64,000 bases of DNA from Spodoptera frugiperda (Eukaryota > Arthropoda > Insecta > Lepidoptera > Noctuidae). Location: NCBI RefSeq assembly GCF_023101765.2, contig NC_064212.1:6944001-7008000 (forward strand), given 5' to 3'. Of the stretch, positions 34,671 through 46,600 are shown piece by piece (positions within the stretch are counted from its first letter, which is position 1; each line of letters opens with the position of its first letter). A program made the translations under genes and the position numbers. Below the pieces are notes generated by a model, which had not been told where the DNA came from, ran no database searches, and was given only the letters and a program-made list of their open reading frames with translations.

Positions 34671-35096
34671 TATTATTTATAATAAGTCTGTAGAAGGGTC
34701 AATCCTGTACATTGAAAATATTGAAAGAATAAATAGCAGGGGGTGTTACTGGATCGATACCAAACCCAAATACTTATGTGATTAAATTTTTTTTTGTCTG
34801 TCTGTGAAACTTGGTATAAGTATACCTTATTATCCTGGGCATAAAATTGGATACTTTTTATCCTGGAAAAATACGTAGAAAAAAGAAATCTTTATTTTTC
34901 AGTTTTATTCTACAGAACGCGAGCTCAACAGCAGTAGCTCAATAGAGGGATCTCCTTATTTATTATGGGCCTTGCCGTATTTGGGTCCAATAGATATTTA
35001 TAAGATGTCATTGTCAGAGTTACTCAAAATTGAGAAATAAAACTTCCACACGAAGACCGACATCCGCGCGGACGGAGTCGCAGGCGGAAGCTAGTA
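34671..35096 (+). mobile_element. Dispersed repeat copy 2
   Basis: TTATAATAAGTCTGTAGAAG, GGATCGATACCAAACCC, TTTTTTGTCTGTCTG, GAAACTTGGTATAAG, TATCCTGGGCATAAAATTGG parallel copy 1 in order. The copy ends CCGCGCGGACGGAGTCGCAG...GGAAGCTAGTA, the reverse of the CTAGCTTCTGCCCGCG-type end seen at 31964. The middle (about 34870-35035) does not match copy 1. Confidence 0.6.
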
Positions 35097-37876
35097 ATTC
35101 ATATAGTTAAAAGCGGTTATTTTAATATTACAAACACTCCAATTTTATTTATATGTATAGATTATTATATTTTTAAATATTTAACATTTCATAGGAACCA
35201 TTGTACATTGTACCATAAGAATTTTTGTCTTTGAGCACAACTAGTAAATTGAACCATTTATAAAGAGGACTATCAAGATTCATACACAATCCATCTGAAA
35301 ATAAATTAATGCTCAGATAAGACACGTAACGCAATTCATGCAAGAGTTGCGTCGTTGTCCAAGGCGGGCTAATGGTATTGAGTAGAAATATCGAGCGGCG
35401 GCAAACTGACTGATCAGACCGATTGAGCAGGACAATTGCCCTTAATGAAAGTAATTAACACGACGCGATCGGCCGCCATCGATAGCAAGCCGCCAGGCCA
35501 AGCCACGCTGCGCAAGCGCAACTGGCTGCGCAGTCAGACACCACAATATACGCCTAAATCAACCTACACGCACCGATTTAATTAGAAAATAAATCACTCT
35601 TGTATTAAATTCAATTCACTTGGTATACGGATGCAGAACATCTGTACCTGGACCTCCTCGATGACATGTGAAAGTTACGACTGCGCTGTCACATTTCTAT
35701 GTGTACTTATTACAACCTACTATATTAAGTGCACATTTGTGTTTCTCCCACACTAAGGTGCAATTTTCTTAACGCAATTTCAATTCAACAACAGGTAGTT
35801 GCGACTAGAATTTTTTTTTTCTATGTTCATTCAAGCCGTTAAAATTCCCAAAATCAGCTGATTCAGGTAAACATATTCAGCAAAGAATCGGTTTGTAAAG
35901 CGACTTGGACTCAACGGCTGACTGCGTGAGAAAGTACGCGTCGGGCTCGATTCACACATCAAATATTTGGTTAAAAATTGGTTTTGTTCCCATACTCAGA
36001 TTGAAACTTAATGTACCTTAACAATGCAAAATCTAATCTGTTTAATACGTATTGTATTGGAAAATACTTTCAACTCGGGGAAGGACGTCTTACGATAGGC
36101 ACTACAAGACGCAAATACAGTAAATCTGAAGGTTAATATATGTACATATTATTGTCACAAATATTATGTAATTCATGGAATACGAACCGCCAGGCAACAC
36201 TTACTACCCACCTTTGTTTGTTCACATTTCCAATATCAAGATGTGTGTAGATCAAGGTTACGGCTGCATTTATCTTTTATGGGCACTGTAAATCAAGAAC
36301 AAATTTATCGATAAACTGGTATAAAGCTAACAGTGCGACTTGTTGATCTGTTTGTTTATGATATTCTACAGATATCTATGCATATGTAAATATATAAAAT
36401 AAATATTAACTATGTCCCGGCCGAATTATTCAAGGTTAACTCCATAGGTGTTTGAAAATATTCGTTATCCAAAATAGGTACTAACAGATACTTAGATAGC
36501 TTTAATCTATGTTAAGAAATCAGTAGGTGAGTTGTAATGTTTGCCAATAATGGTGACGCAGATTTTTTTCAATACGGATTTAAATAAAAAACCAAAAAAT
36601 TAAAGTGCTCGGGTGAGTCGTGTGGAAGTGTCGGGTTTAAATGGGCTATCGGTATGCGGCAACGCCCTGCCTGCAATGTGTTGACCAGCACTCTATCAAG
36701 GTTGCCTGCGGCACGTGACACGCACTACTAAATTATTATAGAACTGCAAATTACATCCCAAATGTCACGTGTGGCTACTCAACACAATATTGAGTTTAAA
36801 CCGTGATATAATAAGTTCAATGGAATCAATAATTTCATAACATTCGGTCATAATACATGACACAGCTCCGTAGGTAGATATAGTAATAATTAACGACTCT
36901 TTATTTTTATGTAGGTATTGTTTATGCAGCTACTGCACTGCTACCGGTGCAATTAATTACTACACCTGTAAAACGTTGCTGGAATATTTTATGCACATTG
37001 TTATATTTATTTTATTAACGTGGTCCTTTTTGACTATACGTCTAATTAAATCGGAAAGGCTCACGATGAGGCCGGCATTCATTAAATGTACACGGAATCT
37101 GTAAAGGAGGGCGACGAATAAGAAAATCTCCATCTCCACCGTCGGAGCACGGTCATATCGTCAGTCAATGAAGAACGAACAAGACAATAAAACTAAGATC
37201 GAGTTCGGCCAGCAAATATAAAAGAATTCCACGACGAACGATGAATGAATCGAGGCATCATTCTCAAACGAGCATGTAGTTCGTTTTGTTTGATCGTATG
37301 TCCGTAATGAAAAAGCGCGTCTGGGCTCAGGTGCACACCTGTTGAGGCGCCGAGGCCGTGGGATACGGCTCATGCAGGTAAGAAGACGCGCAAAAACCGA
37401 CCTATTGTGGGTACTTACAATCTGTACGATCTCCCAATATCTAGCCAGTTGCATTAACCTCTAAACACTTGATGTACATATTACATAGGTACTTAATGTA
37501 CATCATTTTCGTCTTTTAATATCTACACATAGAGTTCGTTAGTCTGTATTCAGTTATGAATGATTAGTTCGATTCAGACTGTCGACATCTAATTTATTTT
37601 GATATTAGAAACCTATGGTAGACGGTGAGGTTCGCTTAGCTGAACCTCCACGATCAAGTGTTCTAACTAGGTACAAAATGTTACATTCGACCACACTACA
37701 CACTGCCATGCTGATAGCATGATGTGTGTAACTCTTTACTGTAGTTACATTACGACAGATAAGTACTTAATAGTCTAATGCGTTTGTATATTACATGGTT
37801 TATACGTACACATACATTACACTACATTACATACATACCTACAGACATATGTAGGTACATGCATACATACCAAGCC
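35097..37876. other. Non-coding DNA with a GC-rich patch at about 35465-35535
   Basis: The patch 35390-35535 combines GC-rich sequence with TAATT and GATCGG motifs and may be regulatory. A strong donor-like CAG|GTAAGAAG is at 37378, preceded by a short open frame with no start and no recognisable domain. A run of CATACAT simple repeats covers 37805-37870. Confidence 0.4.
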
Positions 37877-38080
37877 ACTTTTTTAAGGGGGAAGATCATC
37901 CAATGACTTCTCCCGCCATGTGTAAGGCGAGACGGAGTGTCAGACTCTTACATGTTTTTTTACTGACTAGAAACCACCCCGTAAAGTTTAAAGCAAGAGT
38001 TCCTACTCTTGCTTTAAACCGGAGCCCCGGTAAACGTCTTAGGTTGTCCGCAGCTCCGGACCTATGTCCTGCCTACCCAC
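37877..38080 (-). mobile_element. SINE, same family as 33794-33969, with an internal palindrome
   Basis: On the minus strand the order is GGACATAGGTCCGGAGCTGC, ACGTTTACCGGGGCTCCGGT, ACGGGGTGGTTTCTAGTCAG, GAGTCTGACACTCCGTCTCG, GGCGGGAGAAGTCATTGG and a short A tail at 37880-37885, paralleling the 33.8 kb copy. Between the GCTCCGG and GGGGTGG blocks it carries an extra hairpin (37986-38019) not present in the other copy. No target-site duplication was found. Confidence 0.8.
37986..38019. repeat. Perfect 15 bp inverted repeat inside a SINE, 4 nt loop
   Basis: The arms GTTTAAAGCAAGAGT (37986-38000) and ACTCTTGCTTTAAAC (38005-38019) surround TCCT. In the 33.8 kb copy the equivalent position has only TTCGAAAAGC, so the palindrome is either an insertion in this copy or marks a subfamily. 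Confidence 0.9.
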
Positions 38081-40748
38081 GGTTAGTTTTAATTAAAGAT
38101 TAATTAGTAGTATACTACAGCTAACTAAAGTATGTATATACTTACGTATCAAACATATTTTTACTTTAGCATTTAGCTTGTGAAACTTGTGTGATATGCA
38201 GATCGTCGACAAGATTTTATTTTCTTTACCATACAGGGGCGGGACATAAAGAAAGCACGAACGCAACGCTTTTATGTGTAGGCAGAGGCCCACTCAGATA
38301 TGTACGTTCCGTGTTTCAATTTTTGCCCATATCTGGCAGCGGCGGTGTGCCGCCGCGTGTAGACAGATTCAGATATGCTAAGAACGTGCAGGTCGGCGTG
38401 CAGGCGCGAGCGCCGCTGTGGTGCCCGCGATGTAGGCGTGAACACCGAGCCCCGAAGCCGCACTCGACCTGCAGATTTATGCACGTAGCTCCCTGCACTA
38501 CCTGCTCCCTGCGTACTGCCACATACCTACTTCACGCTTCAAACCCACTCACAGGGCTAGCTGTCTATCCCACGCATAAAAGTCAGCTTTACCGAATTTC
38601 TCTTTGTATAAAGATATTTTATTTTCACTAGTTTTTCTTAACAAGACAAGTAAATATTCTTTTTACTCCACTATTCAATAATCGGGTATGTGGGATTTAA
38701 AGCGTTGTTGATTTTATCCACATTCTTGGCCGTTGTACAATACGCCGACTGGCGCAATGCGAAATTCCATTAAGCTTTTTGAATACGAATAAAAGGAGAT
38801 TTTGGAAAAAATCCGACGCTGCTCTCGAACAGGTTATTGTTCAAGGTTTAAAGAGGAACAATCGCACTGTTGTGTTTCCAGTTAACCATGACAAATGGTG
38901 TTGTTTAGTTTACCTGCAGACGTTCTTTGTTATTTCACTTGTTGCATAATAATTGTTATAAATGTGATTTCATAAAACATGAATGTAAATTTTCAATGAT
39001 GGTTATAACTAACACTTACAATGGCACTTGCCAATGGGCCAAAGTAAGTGTTGAGAAGACAATTACTATTAAATTGAATACATAATAGGTACAATACTAT
39101 GCATATAATTTAATTAATCTGGGTCAAAGTCCTCTGAACTCTCTAACTCACGTGTTCTTATTAATAATGTCCAGATTTGCAATAAATTATAATGTCTTCT
39201 CTGCTGATTCATTATTCAAATGCTGGCACCGTATTCTAGTACTACGCACGTTTTTGAAAACGTGCAATCAATTGAAACCGTAATTATTGCTTTTTGTCGA
39301 AATTAACGCTCACGAGACCAATTAAACAGACACGCGACCATTACAGTAAATAACTAGAATGTTGTCGATTTACGATATGAGAATAGAATGATTGAATTCA
39401 AATAAACTGTTTACCGGCACCATGTTATGGGCAAGTACATAAAGCTCTGATTCGGATGTAGAGCTTTTATCTAAATCATTGAGAATTATAGCGGAGTGGG
39501 CAGGCACGGCGTTGTTGTTCTGGGTGAAACACTTGCCACTGCCTATTACTTCAACGATTACAATCTTTATGGAACCACCGCTACCTATATGATGATATCG
39601 TTCGCAAATTTGTATGACCCATCACAGCGAGAGAGCACATACTTTGACTTTATCTTTTGTTAAGATCATTGTTACCATTGCCCTTGATATGACACAACTT
39701 CCGTGTTTCAATTATAATGTTTATTTAAAACGAGCATTTTATCACGTGGTCACCGATACGTCGATGCGATCGCGATGAAGACGGGGATGCGCGATAATAA
39801 AACTGTGTTAGTTGGATAACGCACGTCCAAACAACGTGCGGATGTCCTCGGCAACAGATAAGCCCCCACAACCTGTCCGAACCTTATCGATATACCTAAG
39901 TTTAGTCAACAGTGCCTATGCAAATAACACGTAGATACACTTTTATTATTAACCTCAACGCACAATAAGTTGATGCAACCCTGAAGTGTCAATCATATTC
40001 AGATACCCAACCGATGTGTATTTTCACATGTAGATAATGAAATTCCCATTGCAGGATGGCAAGCAAGTAAGTTAAGTGGTTGTTTAATATATCTACTGTA
40101 AAAGTATCTATTGATCACGGTTGTAACATTAAGCGCCAAAATTAAACTAGAAAAATTGTTTATGTAAAAAGTTTATTTTACTATTGCGTGAATATCAAAT
40201 CACAAGACAAATATTATTATTACAGTATATTTTAGAGTGATGTACCCAATTGAGTACATTAGCGTAATTTGCGTGGAAATATTCAAAGCACTTTTTTCTG
40301 CACACTATGTTTTTGGATATCTTATATTTTGCATTCCCAACGACTGTTGAGTGACTAAAACAGGTTGTCGTTTGTTTTTTTTTTAATTATTCGGAGATAA
40401 TGTCCTATACATCATGGGACAATCCTGGTACCGAAAAAAATTAAGGTCACGCCTTTTATTAATGATATTGGGTACCTACCTCTACACACAATTATATCAT
40501 AGAGGCTACAATTTATTAACTATACAACAAAAAGTTTCATGCGAATTCGTCCGCGTTTGTAAACAAGCATACACAAAGACAGGGAATTATTATGTTTTTA
40601 ATTTTTTTTTCTGTTTTGTTGTTTATCTATCACCCATTTTTGTTTATTGGAAAAAAATTAATGTCAAACACATTTTTTTATTATTATTATATGTATAGAT
40701 TTTCCATCCCTACAAAAAGGGGAATTATTGTAAAGTAATATAGAAGTA
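38081..40748. other. Non-coding DNA with a GC-rich patch at about 38330-38480
   Basis: The 146-codon plus-strand frame 38191-38631 spans the GC patch and contains CxxC-like pairs (CPRCRREH). Minus-strand frames are also open there, no family is recognised, and no splice sites fit. I treat it as composition-driven. The rest of the interval is AT-rich, and 40380-40700 may be an unrecognised repeat. Confidence 0.4.
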
Positions 40749-42030
40749 CCGGTAAACTATGGCAACTTTACCGGGCCCTTGGCAACTTTACCATACTATA
40801 GGTATTCGGTATAAACTCATTTATCTAAAAATCTACCCACTAGAATTCTGTTTTGTAATAGAAGTATTTTTTAGACATTAAAAGGAAATATTTACTATAT
40901 TTTGCGTAGACGTAAGACTGCTATTATGCCAGTAAGGGCCGTCACAATGTATGCGTGAAAATGAGCTAAAAGTTAGTTGTTCCTAAATTGTGCTTACAGA
41001 GCCTTAACTATTTGTCACAGGTGAGTGAAATTTTGATCTTGTATGTATATTATAGTTGGGATTACTGTTGTAATGTCAGCAATTGCTTTTTCTTTAATTT
41101 ATTGATAAATAATCGCTTCGGTAATGTTGACACAGGTTAGGTAAAGTTGCCACGGCCTGCTTTGTGGCAACTTTACCTACAGTTAGGGTTGGCAATAAAT
41201 GTTTTTTTCTTGTTTGTGTGTATGTAACCATTTTCGAATACCTAAATTTCACAGCATAATAGTGAATATCCTGGATGATAAGATATAATGTATTTAATAA
41301 TACCTTTTGTTTTACAGCCAAAATGGCTCCCATGAAACAAAACCGCAGAAAACTCGGAGCTAGACACTATAAAAATTATACGGAAGTGATGTTATAATTA
41401 GCTATGGAGATAGTGAAGTCATAAAATTAAAAAGTCAAGGATTAAACATTATTTTGTAGCCTTTTTTACAATTTTAAACATAAATACTTAAAATTTTAGA
41501 ACTTAATTTAGTTTAAAAGGGAATAATATTTATGTTAGAAATTCGTGCGTTTTTTTTACTTTAGGTTTAAGGTTTATTAATTTTTTTTAAAATATACATG
41601 TCATAAAAATGTTCCTCCTTTTTTGACAACCCCGAGCGTAACAAATTATTTGTATGTAAATTACGATGAAACCCGTGGCAACTTTCCCTAATGTCTGTGT
41701 AGCCGTTATCTTTATAGATTTCCTCATATTGTTTGCATTATAATACGAAGAGGTCCTAGATGAAGCCCTCTGTACCTCAACAACTCTTTAATATGCAATA
41801 CACGATGAATACGGCGCGTAGGTAAAGTTGCCAAAAATTTGGTATCTTTACCCATGTTGTTTTTTCTTTACTACGGCTAAAATAAGTGTTTGTATTTAAT
41901 GACGATTACGGTAAAGTGAGCCAGATAGACTACAATTCTAAATATATAGTTTTGGTTTCTATGCGTCTTATGGTTAAAAATATATTTCGTGTTTTGTTCT
42001 AAAATATGGTAAAGTTGCCATGTTTTACGG
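40749..42030. mobile_element. 1.28 kb TA-flanked inverted-repeat element, pogo-like (Tc1/mariner superfamily)
   Basis: The left end CCGGTAAACTATGGCAACTT (40749 on) and the complement of the right end, CCGTAAAACATGGCAACTT (from 42030 inward), align over about 24 bp with one gap and two mismatches. Each end abuts TA (40747-40748, 42031-42032), the Tc1/mariner target. The core terminal motif TGGCAACTTTACC or its complement recurs exactly at 40760, 40780, 41140, 41165, 41821 and 42008, and with one mismatch at 41676. This fits multiple transposase-binding sites. The interior holds a transposase N-terminal stub (41323-41424). The element is too short for a full transposase and is non-autonomous. 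Confidence 0.82.
41323..41424 (+). pseudogene. Pogo-like transposase N-terminal remnant (pipsqueak-type HTH)
   Basis: After a splice acceptor-like TTTTGTTTTACAG, the frame from ATG at 41323 reads MAPMKQNRRKLGARHYKNYT, then EVML, a stop (TAA at 41395-41397), LAMEIVKS and a second stop at 41422. The RKLGxRxYxNYT...L..A pattern is typical of the start of the pipsqueak helix-turn-helix in pogo-family transposases. The first stop could be a C-to-T change from a CAA codon. Nothing downstream resembles the catalytic DDE core, so this is an internally deleted relic that cannot encode a transposase. Confidence 0.6.
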
Positions 42031-42032
42031 TA

Positions 42033-43542
42033 CATATGTAGTGTACGTCAGTATTACAAGATAAATCGTTTCTCAATTTGTTTATAGCCGACAGCGCAGC
42101 GGTTGCCGGTCTCGGAGGCAGGTATTGACAATGACATTGGCTGGTTACGAGTGACCGACCACGGCTGTGCTGTAAGCACATAGTGTATTTGCTGCGTTCT
42201 CTGTTGGGTTGGCGAAAGTAAAGCTTCGGTGTAAGAGGTGGGATAAATACATAGATACGTATAAAATACGCGAAGGTCGCGGTAAGTGGGTCGATGCGAG
42301 GCACTTCCGGCCGCGTGGACGGCACGTGCTCGTAGGATGCGCATATGCCCAGGAGACGCCCTTCCGCAGCTCTGCAATTATGTAACGGCTGATACTTAAT
42401 AAATGTATTTATTTTCCCATCTATGTAACTGTATCTCAAAATTATTTATATTATGAACGGATGCGATAAAATATCAAGAAAGTGTCGATGCGTTACCTCA
42501 CTTTGTTTTATAATCAATTAGTGTTCGTTTTATGAACTTATAGGTATGTGTAATCTTCCCAAAGTACAGACTTTGGAAATTACCCACACAGTTCAAAAAA
42601 GTACTTCCTCGACGTGTCAGCGAGGTCGCACTCGATATGTTTATGCACAAGTAAAGGTATTCTATTTTGGGTGCGAAACATACATAGTCGTAAAACATCA
42701 CAATTTACAATTGAAAAGTGGTTACGAAAGCGCAACATAAGAAGGAATATTTCTTTCGAGTTGTGATAAACGACGACATTCATAAAGGTGAAGAAAAAAA
42801 ATTAATTCGTGAATTCCTTAAGTTATTGGCACAAAAAGGGAAAATTTAAGACGTGCCAACTCAGACAATGCGGAGTGGTGTTAATCTTGGCTCGATCAAT
42901 AAACTCTCTGATTACACATTCATGGAATACTTTGTGGCGTGTCCCTCCTGCCCCGTGTTGCGTATGTACCTACGTATGTGCACGTCTACCTACTTACATT
43001 GTAACGTCGTGCTATGCATATAAGCGAATGTAAGTAATTCTTTAAACGGCTATAAATGTGCCTTATTGTTTGCTACACCAGTTTTTTCGCGAGGTTTTAT
43101 TTAAAACATTCAAAATTGTTTATCGATGGGAACATACAACTGCAAAGTATCGAATTCAAGAATCTGTGAAGTCTTGATGATGTGACTTATTTTAAAACAC
43201 TAAAACATTACGCTCATCATGCCCAAAATGACAAATAGAAGATTCCTACCTAATTACTAGTGAAGTCGCATGCAACTTACTACAACTTGGTACTGTCTCC
43301 AAAATCTTGTGTAATTAGATTCTTCTCATTCTAGTACCAATCATTAATTAAACATGAGGTTTCATGTCATCACTAACCATTATTCGATCAGTGAGTCCTG
43401 ATTGATCAATTATACCTATGTTCATATATTTAAAAATTAGACGATTGGCAGGCAACTGTGCCTTTTTCACCATTCTTCCAGCCTTGCAAAGCCAAACTCC
43501 GCGGTTTTAAGGAACTGAAATTAACTTTCAAGAAGCCATCTA
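42033..43542. other. Non-coding DNA
   Basis: The 146-codon minus frame 41999-42439 begins inside the pogo-like element and crosses a GC-rich patch at 42270-42370. It has no family features. The rest is AT-rich without recognised features. Confidence 0.4.
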
Positions 43543-43615
43543 AATGGCCGGCAACACACTTGTGACTGAGACGCCGCTGATGTTGTGGATGTCCATGAGC
43601 GGCTCTTGACTTTTA
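43543..43615 (+). mobile_element. SINE 3' fragment (GGCCGGCAACACAC type)
   Basis: AATGGCCGGCAACACACTTG, then TGATGTTGTGGATGTCCATG and AGCGGCTCTTGA, corresponds to the 3' end of the SINE at 28437-28687 with several substitutions. The preceding 100 bases (43450-43542) may be a more diverged part of the same copy. Confidence 0.55.
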
Positions 43616-46600
43616 TCCTCGTCATTATATATTAGTAATAGCTTATTATTAACTAGTTACAATGCATATTGGCCCGTATTGTAAATCGTCATACGGTTAC
43701 ATAAAAACCATCAGTTCTCCAGGATTATAAAATATGTTCGTACCTGTTTCTCTTTACACTAATGTGCTAACGGCTATCCACTGAAGTTCTTATTGTCTTA
43801 AAAAAGTATATGTTTATAACGACATCATTTCTTTTAATTTATATGGCGCATATACTGCGTTGACTGTGTTGAAATTCGTTACGTTTACGAGACATATGGG
43901 TCAGCAGACGCATAAAATTCGACCAACTGATCCAGATTACTTACTTAAAAAATATGCCAGCTGACCGTTTCCTATACAGACGCAGAATTAATTGTTGTAG
44001 GGAGGCGGTGAGGTGACACCGACTAAATTGGCACATCTGTCATTGCTCACCTAGCCAAGGCCGGTCGAGGGCCTGCGCATCGGGCGTCATCTGCACCTTA
44101 TGGAGAATGGCTCTTCATCGTTACCATTAAATTAATTAAATGGACATCATTTGGTTAACCTCCTAACATTAACGTTGAATTTATTTATTGTTATGATTAT
44201 GATTTAAATATTACAACACACATAAACTATATATATATAATATCGGCAACGTATATATATATTTTTGTTTCTAGGTACTCGTGTGTACAAACTACTAATA
44301 GTTTTTAATAAAGTAGCCATTTTTTTCCAAAATTAACACTTAAGAATTACTTTAACGTAAATTATCGCGCAGACATTAAATTAATGACGTGACATGACAA
44401 CGCTTAGTAAGCGGATATAATAAGTAGTTTATAATTGTTTCGGAAACAAATTCATATAGCTGGTTATAACTAACACCTTTTAGAAAATATCAATAGCAGA
44501 AAGCCTCAACGCATTCCTGTATGAAAGAAGCTGGTAAGCTTTAATTTAAATGCTCCGCCACGAAACGCAGCGACACCGCGACGACGATCTCACGCACAAC
44601 AAAGTCTCGCATTTGACAATATGTCGCTCTCTATAGTCAAATCCGATGACACATCTCAGTTTCTCATCGCTCATTTGAAGCGGGTGACCATAAAATTATA
44701 ATGTTGAAAAGAATGTCATGTTTTATTATTTTAAAATAATTTACTAACGTTCATTACTTTTAGTTAAATACTTAACAACTGCTTTCTAGCAGTGTTATAA
44801 TTTCAACCATGATTTATACGATTGCAATAACACAGATAAGCGATTAGATATTAATGGCTTTTTAGCTTTTGTACAATTCACGCAAACAAGTTTCTACTGT
44901 TTCTGCTACAATCAGAGTCAGATAATAAAGTAATTAACTATTCAGGTACCTCGGTATTTTAGTATTGTTAAATCTGATACCGGTTCACGAACTTTCAATC
45001 ACTTGGAGTTGAAAAGACAGCCAAAATATGAATAATGTTCAGGTTACGAGACGTCAGAGATCAGCGACCGTAAACCTCCTAAGACACACCTGCTCTCTAT
45101 TCAGAACGCCAAACAGCGAGCACAATGAGACCTATTCAAATGTTAAACAAAAATGGCGTTCGATAGACAGCAGCACTATATTGAATTAACTCAAAGGCGG
45201 AACAATGCTTACATCGATATCTCTACCTACTTTCTTTTCGAGAAAGACAACAAAGTTCCTTCTTGCGAGGACGCTGACAAGCATGCCGCGACACAAAGAA
45301 GATCGACGGCGGTTGCCCGTAATGCACAAAGGTCAGCTCGACTCGAGATCACCTTACATCGGTCGCAGCCGCCCGCACCGCGCGCCTCCCGCCATCGCGT
45401 ACCACTATGCATCGTGCGCCCTCGCCGCACCGCTCTATACTTTTGTGAGTCGAAGACGACGAGTATTATCGCGCGATCTGGGAGCGGAGATGCTTCTCAT
45501 AATGCGTCCAGATAAACCCGCTTTGTGTCGTGTGCTCTCTATAACAAGAACAATATTCCATGAAAGGAGTGCGCAACGCAACAGGTACATGCCCCCGCGA
45601 TTATCTTCTAGTTTAGGTGACGTGTGGTCGCCTCTATTCTATTCTTTGACTACCTCAATTATGTATTTTAGTTTTCTTGTAATACAAAAATTATGATTTA
45701 CTTCTAACTATTTTAAAATGTTACTTAGTTGTACAATATCTTCTAACGTTCAAGCGAACACGTTCATCGTCATACGAATTTGGAGTTCTATTAATATTAA
45801 TTAACTACGTAAATACAAACTAAACGAATATCTACGCCAGCTTATGAATCAAAGTAGTAGTAGTGACTGGGCGCATGCGCCACGAGCCACGAGCCACAAC
45901 ACGTTTATAAGCACTGAATTAAACAATCACGGCTGAGTCATAATACCGGTTGGCCATAAAGACAACTCAAATAATCTGTGTCTAGTTTATTTCTCAGACA
46001 AAACGCCATGTTACTACGATAGCATAATTTAACATTGTTTTATACTTACTCCCAAAGCTTAAACAACATTATCGCTGATTCATAAATCGTAACGAGCGGT
46101 GATTCAAAATCATCAAATTTGTATTGTTGCCATATTAGTTTCCTTATCAAATACAACAGATTTTTTATGTATATTTAATTGGAAAGATGCTGGGTCGACT
46201 TTTACTCTTGTCGGCAACTGCAACTAGGTAACTTTGACACCTACGTACGTACGATTGACTGACGAGGTGAACAGGGAGTCTCGTTATTATCTGCCATAAT
46301 CCCGAGTTAAGAAAGCGCAACAAATTGCGCAAAACGTATTGTCTGCGTGTTTATGTTCGTGGTGTGTGGTGCGATGCAGCGGTGCAGCGGTGCGGCATTG
46401 CAGCGGTGGTACACTGGTACCTGCGGCGAGCAATGTGGAGCATGCGATAGAGCGGCCCACCCAGCGCGGTGCACCAACAAAGGCAACGCGACCGTGAAGT
46501 GAACGCATTCACGCAATCTGCGAACCAACCCTAATAAGTTATCTACCTACCCGCTGTCCGAAGCGGCCGACACACTCTGACACACTACCTTCATGCTAGT

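Noticed and set aside
38191..38631. 146-codon frame with CxxC-like pairs suggesting a zinc finger
   Set aside because: Cysteine spacing fits no known finger, three other frames are open over the same GC patch, and no splice sites support it.
45205..45696. 163-codon open frame, the longest in the window
   Set aside because: A 120-codon frame in another phase and a minus-strand frame overlap it. Openness follows GC content, and no domain is seen.
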